Source: Coriobacteriia bacterium
GTDB lineage: Bacteria; Actinomycetota; Coriobacteriia; Coriobacteriales; QAMH01
DNA length: 6,427 nucleotides
Direction of reading: 5' to 3'
NCBI GenBank assembly: GCA_900756605.1
Contig: CAAEKX010000355.1
Span: 1 to 6,427 of the forward strand
Positions within the stretch are counted from its first letter, which is position 1. Every line of letters starts with the position of its first letter. The notes below the pieces were generated by a model. That model worked only from the letters and a program-made list of their open reading frames with translations, was not told where the DNA came from and did not search any database. The translations under genes were made by a program, and so were the position numbers. This document shows, in pieces, positions 1-5,821 of this stretch.

Positions 1-1
1 C

Positions 2-397
2 CTCGAGCGCTACTGGATCGGCGCTGACGGCAACATCGCCAAGGGCCGCCTCATCGACCCCGACGAGGGAACCGGCTACCACGCCTACGCCACCGACGAT
101 GGTGCCATCGTGCGCGGTGCGTGGGATGACGGCGCCGGTCATGTCTACGTTGCCGATCAAGAAGGCCGACTCGCCTCAACTGATTCGGGTGAGACTGGCT
201 GGCTTGTCACCGACCGTTATGATGGCCAGCTTGAGCGCTACTATTACCTCGCCGACCTCCATGCCATGCGCTCGGGCCTCTTCGAGCTCGATGGAAACCA
301 ATACTTCGGCAAAGGGGGAAGCGGTTGCATTGCGCGTAATACGGTATTCACCGTTGATGGCACCACGTATTCCGCAGATAACGATGGCGTGCTTACT
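2..397 (+). repeat. Two divergent cell-wall-binding-like repeat units within the first gene
   Basis: Unit A covers visible residues 1-76 and unit B residues 77-132. They align at LERYWIGAD (residue 1) against LERYYYLAD (residue 77), and again at GAIVRG...YVADQEGRL (from 34) against GCIARN...YSADNDGVL (from 108). The offset changes from 76 to 74, which implies a small indel. The DNA similarity is strongest at 2-30 against 230-258. Such repeats normally bind wall polymers; more units probably lie to the left of the window. Confidence 0.6.
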
Positions 398-850
398 GTA
401 ACGCTTTCCGAACATGACATCACCCTTGCCCGTGCCGCTCAGGAGCTTTCCGCATGTACGAATGCGTCCATGAGCGCCGACGAGAAACTCCGGGCCGCGT
501 TCAACCACATACGTGATGATTTTGGCGAATACAATCCGCGCATCCCGCATATGAAGGAGCTCGGATGGGAGACCATCTACGCCAACGATATGTTTGTGGG
601 ACGTGGAGGAAACTGCTTCAGCTATGGGGCCGCCCTGGCATTCATGGCCAAGGCCATTGGCTTTGCAAACGTCTACGCCTGCAATAGCGGAGGACATGGC
701 TGGGCCGAGGTAGACGGTCGCGTCTACGACCCCGAATGGGAGAGAAGCAATCGCGGAAATTCATATTACGGAGTGGACTATGCCACGAGCAGCAGTCCCA
801 ACTACAAGGTTGTCCTTGGCGGGGCGGACTGGATGCGTGTCGCGATTTAA
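2..850 (+). CDS. Surface protein with cell-wall-binding-like repeats and C-terminal transglutaminase-like domain (5' partial)
   Basis: Only the last 282 residues are present; the frame is open to the left edge, so the true start, presumably with a signal peptide, lies outside the window. Visible residues 1-133 are aromatic/glycine-rich repeats of the choline-binding/cell-wall-binding type, with motifs such as LERYWIGADGN, GHVYVADQEGRL, GWLVTDRYDGQ and LERYYYLAD. Residues about 155-282 form a transglutaminase/cysteine-protease-like domain: Cys205 in GGNCFSYGAA, His232 in GGHGWAEVDG and Asp243 in VYDPEW fit the family's Cys-His-Asp triad, so the enzyme looks intact. Family knowledge suggests a secreted, wall-attached protein that cleaves or cross-links peptide bonds; the substrate is unknown. 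It lies 24 bp upstream of the MBOAT gene on the same strand and probably shares its transcript. The domain call is firm, the biological role is not. Confidence 0.82.
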   Translation, partial: LERYWIGADGNIAKGRLIDPDEGTGYHAYATDDGAIVRGAWDDGAGHVYVADQEGRLASTDSGETGWLVTDRYDGQLERYYYLADLHAMRSGLFELDGNQYFGKGGSGCIARNTVFTVDGTTYSADNDGVLTVTLSEHDITLARAAQELSACTNASMSADEKLRAAFNHIRDDFGEYNPRIPHMKELGWETIYANDMFVGRGGNCFSYGAALAFMAKAIGFANVYACNSGGHGWAEVDGRVYDPEWERSNRGNSYYGVDYATSSSPNYKVVLGGADWMRVAI

Positions 851-874
851 TCGTCGGCGGGGGCTACTCCAAGC

Positions 875-2302
875 ATGGTATTCAGCTCGCTAGAATTTAT
901 CTGCGTTTTCCTCGTTGCAGTTTTTCTGCTCTATAGCGTGCTGCCCTCCCTTAAGCTGCGCAACGCCCTTCTCATCATCGCGAGTTTGGGCTTCTACGCC
1001 TATGGCGAGCCGGTCTATGTCCTGCTCATGATATTCAGCTCGCTCGTGAACTACCTATGTGCGCTTTGGGTGGCGCGATACGCCGGGCAGAACAATCGGT
1101 TCGCAGTCATTGTTGCCATCGTCATTAACCTTGGGATACTCGTCCTGTTCAAGTATTCGGGCATGCTCGTGTCGACGGCCAACAACGTTTTCGGACTCGG
1201 GCTTCCAGTACCGGATATCGCCTTGCCCATCGGCATATCGTTCTTCACGTTTCAGGCGCTTTCGTACGTTATCGACGTGTATCGTGGTGTTGTAGACGTG
1301 CAGCGCAACTACTTCTATGTGCTCCTGTACATATCGTTCTTCCCGCAGCTTATCGCCGGCCCCATCGTCAAGTACCGTGACATCCAGGAGATGATCACCG
1401 AACGCCATCAGACGATCGAGAACATAGCGAACGGGTTCAGGCGGTTTGTCTGCGGCCTTGCCAAGAAGGTCATCATCGCAAATACGATGGGGCAAGTTGC
1501 CGATATCATGTTTTCCACTCCTGCCAACGAGCTCTCGTTTTTGGCGGCCTGGATTGGCGCCATTGCCTATCTCTTCCAGATTTACTACGACTTTAGCGGG
1601 TATTCGGATATGGCCCTTGGACTGGGTCTTATGTTTGGGTTCAAGTTCAAGGAGAACTTCAACTACCCATACTCTGCCAAGAACGTGCAGGATTTCTGGC
1701 GTCGATGGCACATCTCCCTTTCGACCTGGTTCAAGGAGTACCTCTATATCCCACTTGGCGGTAATCGAAAGGGGAAGGCCAGGACGGCCGCTAACCGCTT
1801 GATCGTCTTCGCGCTGTGCGGTCTTTGGCATGGCGCGAGCTGGACCTTTCTTATCTGGGGCCTCTGGCATGGTTTCTTTCTCCTTATCGAGGAGTACGCT
1901 CCCTGGATAAAGAAGCTGCCCGCGGTTCTCGGTCGTATCTATACCCTGCTCGTCGTGTGCATTGGCTTTGTCCTGTTCCGCGCCGATACGCTCGGCTACG
2001 CCCTTCAGTTCCTCGGGAGGATGTTCTTCGGTTTCGATTTCTCCGACCCGGCCATGAGCCTCGCTGTTTCGCAGCTCACGCCGTGGTTCATCTTCGTGCT
2101 CGTGCTGGCTATCATTGGGTGCGGCCCCATCCAACCGATCGCCGCCAAGATTCGTCATGAGCTGTACGAGGTCTCCGAAATCGGACCTCGGTGGAAGCTT
2201 GTTACGTATCTGCTTTACGCGGCCGCCCTCCTCGGCCTCATCTGGTGCATACTCATTCTCTCGTCGAGCGGATATAACCCGTTCATTTACTTCAGGTTCT
2301 AG
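875..2302 (+). CDS. MBOAT family membrane-bound O-acyltransferase (AlgI/DltB-like)
   Basis: A 475-residue polytopic membrane protein, the usual length for AlgI/DltB-type MBOATs. These enzymes take acyl, usually acetyl, groups from a cytoplasmic donor and pass them across the membrane for esterification of an extracellular polymer. Hydrophobic segments lie at about 5-23, 31-43, 47-66, 77-93, 114-136, 147-165, 221-256, 308-338, 354-368, 402-418 and 442-463. Family hallmarks are YYDFSGYSDMALGLG (237-251), FWRRWHISLSTW (274-285), YLYIPLGGNR (289-298) and GLWHGASWTF (316-325), with His319 in the active-site WHG motif and a second WHG at His332. The end, YNPFIYFRF, is typical of Gram-positive members. 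ATG 875 is the only plausible start: the frame is closed by the TAA of the previous gene and has no other start codon before it. A G-rich stretch (856-863) is a poor ribosome site, so translational coupling is likely. The SGNH partner follows 8 bp downstream. The acyl acceptor cannot be told from sequence; alginate synthesis itself is unlikely because no other alginate genes are visible. Confidence 0.92.
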   Translation: MVFSSLEFICVFLVAVFLLYSVLPSLKLRNALLIIASLGFYAYGEPVYVLLMIFSSLVNYLCALWVARYAGQNNRFAVIVAIVINLGILVLFKYSGMLVSTANNVFGLGLPVPDIALPIGISFFTFQALSYVIDVYRGVVDVQRNYFYVLLYISFFPQLIAGPIVKYRDIQEMITERHQTIENIANGFRRFVCGLAKKVIIANTMGQVADIMFSTPANELSFLAAWIGAIAYLFQIYYDFSGYSDMALGLGLMFGFKFKENFNYPYSAKNVQDFWRRWHISLSTWFKEYLYIPLGGNRKGKARTAANRLIVFALCGLWHGASWTFLIWGLWHGFFLLIEEYAPWIKKLPAVLGRIYTLLVVCIGFVLFRADTLGYALQFLGRMFFGFDFSDPAMSLAVSQLTPWFIFVLVLAIIGCGPIQPIAAKIRHELYEVSEIGPRWKLVTYLLYAAALLGLIWCILILSSSGYNPFIYFRF

Positions 2303-2310
2303 GGGATGCC

Positions 2311-3744
2311 ATGAAGAAGTCGCCGATATTCGTGTTCATCGCTCTTTGCCTGTGCGTTTGCATGGTCCTTTCCGTTGGCATGCTGTTTAGGCCCACCACC
2401 GAGCCCATCGGCAACGAGAAACGCGCCATGCTTCCTTCGCTTTTCACCGAAGACGGCGCATTCAATACCGATTACATGACCGAGCTTGGGGAATACTTCG
2501 AGAAGAGCTTCGCATTCCGACCGGAAATCATCACCGCTGACGCTTGGGTCAAATCCAAGCTCTTTGGGGTATCCAATGTCGACTCGGTTATCGTCGGCAC
2601 GGATGACTGGCTCTACTATTCCTCGACGCTCGATGACCACTTGGGGAGAAACACCCTTACGGACTGGCAGATTGCCGGCGTTGTTCATAATCTCGAGATG
2701 ATCCAGAGTCGGGTCGAGCAGTCCGATGCGGACTTTCTCTTCACCGTGGCACCGAACAAGAATACGCTCTATCCGGAGCACATGCCCTATCAGTACGCTA
2801 TCAAGGCGAGCGAGAACTTCAATCGCGACGCCCTCGGAGAGGCCCTCACACGCAGCGAGGTCAACTACTGCGACCTGTTCGCCACGTTTCAAGACCGCGA
2901 GGAGGTGCTCTACTTTGCCCGCGACTCGCACTGGAACAGCAAAGGTTCGTTGCTTGCCTATGATGAGATTCTGGACAAGCTCGAAAAGCCTCATGACGAC
3001 TATACGGCAGCCACCGTTGAGCGTAGAAAGGACTTCGTCGGCGATCTGGACAAGATGATTTTTCCTGCGGCGCCGCATCCGGAATACAACTACTACTACG
3101 GGGCCGAGGAACGCTACGAGTACGTTACGGCGACCACGTCGGTCGAGGACTCCCTCATTCGCACCAAGAATCCCGATGCCACGGGCTCGCTCTATATGTA
3201 TCGTGACTCCTTTGGGAATTTGCTGCTTCCCTTCTTCGCCTCGGCTTACGGAACCGCGACGTTTACGAAGTCGTTTCCCATGATGCTCGACTACGACCTT
3301 CGCTCAAACCGACCAGATACGGTGGTTTTCGAGATCGCGGAGCGAAACATCGGTTGGTTCATAAGCACGCCGCCCATCATGGAGCCCCCCGTTCTCGATG
3401 CATCGGGCCTGAATGTTCAGGATGGGGGACAAATTGACGTTGACGTCGCGCCCTGCGAGTACTCGCCGCTCTACCTCGTTTTGAGTGGCGTGCTTGATGC
3501 CGGCGAACTCGACTCGTCATCGGTCATATGCGTTTTCGTCGTCGGTGACGATGGCGAGGGTACCTTGTACGAATGCTATAATTACCTGACTTCTGAAGGC
3601 GATGATGGATTTCTCGCGTATCTCGATGCGAGTCGCTATGCAGGTCAATCGCAGCTTACGGTCTCCGTCGTCGTGCAGGAGGACGGAGGATATCGAACTC
3701 TCGGTACGGACGTTTCGACCATAAGGGAAAGCAATGAAGATTAA
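2311..3744 (+). CDS. Membrane-anchored SGNH hydrolase-like acetyltransferase partner (DHHW / AlgX-AlgJ type)
   Basis: A 477-residue protein with a single N-terminal hydrophobic segment (about 5-26) that should anchor it with the body outside the cell. Residues 34-86 (NEKRAMLP... EYFEKSFAFRPEII) are the usual lead-in of DHHW/AlgX proteins, followed by DDWLYYSSTLDDHLGRN (98-114) and TVAPNKNTLYPEHMP (145-159). The catalytic pieces fit AlgX/AlgJ: Asp205 and His207 in YFARDSHWNSKG, and Ser300 in MYRDSFGN. The hydrolase fold ends near 350; residues about 355-477 form an extra, probably beta-rich domain of unknown role. In known systems such a protein accepts acetyl from the MBOAT and places it on the polymer; the adjacent MBOAT makes that role likely here. 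AGGGGA (2301-2306) overlaps the MBOAT stop and sits 4 nt before the ATG, which supports this start and coupled translation. It overlaps the next gene by 11 bp. Confidence 0.86.
   Translation: MKKSPIFVFIALCLCVCMVLSVGMLFRPTTEPIGNEKRAMLPSLFTEDGAFNTDYMTELGEYFEKSFAFRPEIITADAWVKSKLFGVSNVDSVIVGTDDWLYYSSTLDDHLGRNTLTDWQIAGVVHNLEMIQSRVEQSDADFLFTVAPNKNTLYPEHMPYQYAIKASENFNRDALGEALTRSEVNYCDLFATFQDREEVLYFARDSHWNSKGSLLAYDEILDKLEKPHDDYTAATVERRKDFVGDLDKMIFPAAPHPEYNYYYGAEERYEYVTATTSVEDSLIRTKNPDATGSLYMYRDSFGNLLLPFFASAYGTATFTKSFPMMLDYDLRSNRPDTVVFEIAERNIGWFISTPPIMEPPVLDASGLNVQDGGQIDVDVAPCEYSPLYLVLSGVLDAGELDSSSVICVFVVGDDGEGTLYECYNYLTSEGDDGFLAYLDASRYAGQSQLTVSVVVQEDGGYRTLGTDVSTIRESNED
3577..3582 (+). promoter_or_regulatory. 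Candidate extended -10 promoter inside the SGNH gene
   Basis: A perfect TATAAT preceded by TG at the extended -10 spacing (TGCTATAAT, 3574-3582) lies in the 3' part of the SGNH coding region, about 150 bp before the lipoprotein start. No convincing -35 box lies 16-18 bp upstream. It could give the lipoprotein and holA a transcript of their own. It may be a coincidence of the Cys-Tyr-Asn-Tyr codons. Confidence 0.25.
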
Positions 3745-4375
3745 GAAATCACTCGCAGGCCTGATCACCGTTCTCGTTGCCGCCATGTTTACCATGGCGC
3801 TCGCGGGGTGTGGAGCCCAGGATGTCAACGTCACCATAGACGACAATGGCACGACCACCGAGGTCTCGGTCGCTTCGGGTAAAACCGTGGGCGATGCCCT
3901 GGCTGCTGCCGACATAAAAGTGGGCGATAAGGATGTCGTCGACCCGGCTCTCGACACCAAGATCGACGGGCAGACGAACAAAATCTCCATCAAGCGCTGC
4001 GTCACCGTCAAGGTGGACGATGATGGCCAGGTGAAGGATGTCGAACTTGTGGGAGGGACCGTCGCCGATGCGCTCACGCATGCCGAGATTGTCCTCTCTG
4101 ATGGCGATAGCGTCGACGTCGATGTGAACGCTCCGCTCCAGGACGGCATGACCATTGTCGTTACGAGGGCGCAGGCGACTTCCCCGCAGTCCGGAGATGC
4201 CGGATACAGCGGCTCTTCCTATGATGGGGGCGCTTCGGATGACGTTGCTGCGGATGAGCCGCCAGCCGAGCGCAGCTTCGTGAGCAAGACGCCGGTTCCC
4301 AACTGCAATGACGAGAACCACGGATACTACGAGATCCTGTATTCCGATGGGTCGATGGAATACGAGGAATACTAG
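3734..4375 (+). CDS. Lipoprotein with two DUF348 (ubiquitin-like) domains
   Basis: A 213-residue protein. It starts with a lipoprotein signal: MKIKK, a hydrophobic stretch, then the lipobox Leu23-Ala24-Gly25-Cys26, so Cys26 should be lipid-modified and the mature protein held on the outer face of the membrane. Two tandem DUF348-like domains follow, at about 30-88 (VNVTIDDNG... SGKTVGDALAAADI...) and 89-145 (VTVKVDDDG... GGTVADALTHAEI...). DUF348 is known from YabE and Rpf-type wall-remodelling proteins, where it usually precedes a G5 domain and an enzyme domain; neither is present here. Residues 147-180 are a Ser/Gly/Asp-rich linker. The last 33 residues carry an unassigned motif, NCNDENHGYYEILYSDGS. 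The ATG has a good ribosome site, AAGGGA (3723-3728), 5 nt upstream, and overlaps the SGNH gene by 11 bp, so co-translation is likely. The role is unknown; a non-catalytic wall-binding or scaffold part of the surface cassette is an inference. Confidence 0.82.
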   Translation: MKIKKSLAGLITVLVAAMFTMALAGCGAQDVNVTIDDNGTTTEVSVASGKTVGDALAAADIKVGDKDVVDPALDTKIDGQTNKISIKRCVTVKVDDDGQVKDVELVGGTVADALTHAEIVLSDGDSVDVDVNAPLQDGMTIVVTRAQATSPQSGDAGYSGSSYDGGASDDVAADEPPAERSFVSKTPVPNCNDENHGYYEILYSDGSMEYEEY

Positions 4376-4399
4376 CGAGAGCTCTAGGTTTTCACTCTC

Positions 4400-5356
4400 A
4401 TGGCAGACAACGATTTTCTCCCCGTATACCTCATTGTCGGCGCTGACGAGCTCAAGCGTGAGTTCGTCTTCGGTCGCCTTAACGAACGCATGGCAAAGCT
4501 CGGCGACCTCGACTTCAACAAGGACGTCTTCGATGGCGGCGCCCTCACGCCTGATGAGATCACGGGAGCCTGCAACACCTTGCCGTTCATGAGCGAGAAG
4601 CGCCTTGTGGTCATTCAGGGTGCCGAGCGTCTCAAGAAGGCGGCGTCAGAGGCCATCGTCTCGTATCTCGAGAATCCCAATGACACGACCGTCCTCGCGC
4701 TCATTGCCGAGAAGCTCGCTAAGAACACGCGCCTGTACAAGACGATTGCCAAGGTCGACAAGAAGGCCGTTATCGATTGCGCGCCGCGTAGCGCCCGCGA
4801 GCTTCCCCAGCAGGTACAGCAGTTCGCGCAGAGCAAAGGCGTGACGATCACGCGCCAAGCGGCCGAGGAGCTCATCTCGCTCGTAGGCGAGTCAACCGTC
4901 CATCTGGATGGTGAGCTCACGAAGATGGCCATCGCCCTTGGACGTGGAGCACTCATCGATTTACCCGAGCTCCAAGCTCATGTTGCACGCGTGGCCGAGC
5001 CCAAACCCTGGCACCTAAGCGACGCGCTTTCGGCACGTGACGCGAAGAAGTGCGCGGTGCTCCTTACGCGTATGAACGCACAGTCGCCATTCGGCTTGCT
5101 CACCATGTGCGTCAACAGGATTCGTGACTTGCTTATCGCAAAGGACTTGCAGGGGCAAGGCACGGGCGCTCTTGCATCTGCGCTTGGCAAACCCGATTGG
5201 CAGGTCAAGAACTACGCTCGTTGGGCTGACGGCTTTTCGCAGGCCGAGCTCGAGAAGGCGCTCATCAGCGCCGCAGCGTGCGATCAGGCCATGAAGACGG
5301 GGGCGGATAAAGATGCCGTCTTCGAGCGTTGGGTTTTGGACGTTTGCGTGGCCTGA
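4400..5356 (+). CDS. holA: DNA polymerase III delta subunit (clamp loader)
   Basis: A 318-residue HolA, near the usual family length. Delta opens the beta sliding clamp as part of the clamp-loader complex during chromosome replication. The N-terminal AAA+-like domain, which binds the clamp and lacks a working ATPase site, begins LPVYLIVGADELKREF (7-22) and includes the hallmark TLPFMSEKRLVVI (60-72). The middle domain contains VTITRQAAEELISLVG (148-163) and HLDGELTKMAIAL (168-180). The C-terminal collar domain starts near KPWHLSDALSARD (202-214). The order and spacing are normal and nothing is missing. It starts 24 bp after the lipoprotein gene with no terminator between, so it may be transcribed from the surface operon. 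The ribosome site is weak: CTAGG at 4384-4388, about 11 nt before the ATG. The position next to rpsT and lepA is the common bacterial arrangement and supports the call. Confidence 0.93.
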   Translation: MADNDFLPVYLIVGADELKREFVFGRLNERMAKLGDLDFNKDVFDGGALTPDEITGACNTLPFMSEKRLVVIQGAERLKKAASEAIVSYLENPNDTTVLALIAEKLAKNTRLYKTIAKVDKKAVIDCAPRSARELPQQVQQFAQSKGVTITRQAAEELISLVGESTVHLDGELTKMAIALGRGALIDLPELQAHVARVAEPKPWHLSDALSARDAKKCAVLLTRMNAQSPFGLLTMCVNRIRDLLIAKDLQGQGTGALASALGKPDWQVKNYARWADGFSQAELEKALISAAACDQAMKTGADKDAVFERWVLDVCVA

Positions 5357-5372
5357 GTTTCGGAATCGATGC

Positions 5373-5400
5373 GTGACATGACGCGCAACTGTGATATTAT
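5373..5400 (+). promoter_or_regulatory. Promoter of rpsT
   Basis: A -35 box GTGACA (5373-5378) and a -10 box TATTAT (5395-5400) are separated by 16 bp; each matches the housekeeping sigma consensus at five of six positions. Transcription should begin near 5407, giving a leader of about 57 nt. The -35 box is overlapped by a short inverted repeat, GCGT/ACGC (5371-5374 and 5381-5384), which is too small to call an operator. Confidence 0.7.
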
Positions 5401-5412
5401 CTCGTAGTTTCG

Positions 5413-5428
5413 TCGCACCCCACTGCGA
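5413..5428 (+). other. Small hairpin in the rpsT leader
   Basis: TCGCA (5413-5417) pairs with TGCGA (5424-5428) around a six-base loop, CCCCAC. It sits near the predicted 5' end of the rpsT mRNA, about 20 nt before the ribosome site. It might stabilise the transcript or be part of S20 feedback control, but five base pairs is thin evidence. Confidence 0.25.
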
Positions 5429-5463
5429 GAGACAATGGGTTTTATCGAAAGGAAAAGCCGGAA

Positions 5464-5730
5464 ATGGCGAACATCAAAAGTCAGAAGAAGCGTATCAAGA
5501 CCAACGAGAAGGCCCGTCTGCGCAATCGCGCTGCCAAGGCCGAGATGAAGACTGCCGTGCGCCGCGTGCGCGAGGCTGTCGAGGCCGGCGACAAGGCTCT
5601 CGCGACCGAGGCTGCCAAGAAGGCCTGCCGCCTGTTTGACAAGGCCGTCAGCAAGGGCATCATCCACAAGAACCAGGCCGCCAATCGCAAGAGCGGTGTT
5701 ATGGCCCTGGCTAACAGCCTCGACAAGTAG
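5464..5730 (+). CDS. rpsT: 30S ribosomal protein S20
   Basis: An 88-residue, strongly basic protein with the full S20 pattern: MANIKSQKKRIKTNEKARLRN at the start, an EAGDKALATEAAKKACRLFDKAVSKG middle, and KGIIHKNQAANRKSGVM near the end. S20 is a helical primary binding protein of 16S rRNA and helps assemble the 30S subunit. The length is standard and the ATG is preceded by a good ribosome site, GAAAGGAAAA (5447-5456). It has its own promoter in the gap after holA and an intrinsic terminator after its stop, so it is mainly transcribed as a single-gene unit. The G+C-rich, regular codon use is what is expected of a highly expressed gene. There is no realistic alternative. Confidence 0.98.
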   Translation: MANIKSQKKRIKTNEKARLRNRAAKAEMKTAVRRVREAVEAGDKALATEAAKKACRLFDKAVSKGIIHKNQAANRKSGVMALANSLDK

Positions 5731-5754
5731 CTTTCGGGCTTTTTGGGCTTCTTG

Positions 5755-5789
5755 AGGAGGCCGCCCTCGCAATGGGCGGTCTCCTTTTT
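5755..5789 (+). terminator. Intrinsic terminator after rpsT
   Basis: GGAGGCCGCCC (5756-5766) pairs with GGGCGGTCTCC (5774-5784) over 11 bp with one G-U pair, around a seven-base loop, TCGCAAT. A run of five T (5785-5789) follows directly, and A5755 can pair with the first T to extend the stem. It should end the rpsT transcript and separate it from lepA. Confidence 0.9.
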
Positions 5790-5814
5790 CACGTTGACGT
5801 TCCTGCGTTAGAAT
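5786..5814 (+). promoter_or_regulatory. Promoter of lepA, predicted to give a leaderless mRNA
   Basis: TAGAAT (5809-5814) matches the -10 consensus at five of six positions. TTTTCA (5786-5791) is a weaker -35 box, four of six, with a 17-bp spacer; it begins inside the T-run of the rpsT terminator. The -10 box ends 7 nt before ATG 5822, so transcription should start at or next to the start codon. A TTGACG (5794-5799) looks like a better -35 but is only 9 bp from the -10 box. Confidence 0.55.
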
Positions 5815-5821
5815 GGGCTTC

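Noticed and set aside
848..877. The first gene and the MBOAT gene are in the same reading frame, separated by one TAA and eight sense codons, hinting at read-through fusion.
   Set aside because: Both proteins are complete at this junction: the transglutaminase-like domain has its triad, and the MBOAT begins with a normal first membrane segment at its own ATG. No read-through signal is visible.
1055..2158. A 367-codon open frame on the - strand opposite the MBOAT gene.
   Set aside because: It is fully antisense to a gene with clear family motifs; its translation is charged and low in hydrophobic order, with no recognisable domain, as expected of a shadow frame in G+C-rich DNA.
2299..3078. A 259-codon open frame on the - strand opposite the SGNH gene.
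   Set aside because: It is antisense to a better-supported gene and has no recognisable domain or ribosome site.
875..3744. Naming the MBOAT/SGNH pair as alginate (algI/algX) or D-alanylation (dltB/dltD) genes.
   Set aside because: No alginate polymerase or epimerase genes and no dltA or dltC are in the window, and the second protein has SGNH/DHHW rather than DltD features, so only the family level is supported.
4377..4399. A GAGAG/CTCTC inverted repeat and an AGAGCTCT palindrome just before holA.
   Set aside because: The stem has five base pairs with a 13-base loop and no T-run, so it is too weak for a terminator or a convincing regulator.
5794..5799. TTGACG as the -35 box for lepA.
   Set aside because: It lies only 9 bp from TAGAAT, and no -10 box is found at the right distance downstream of it.
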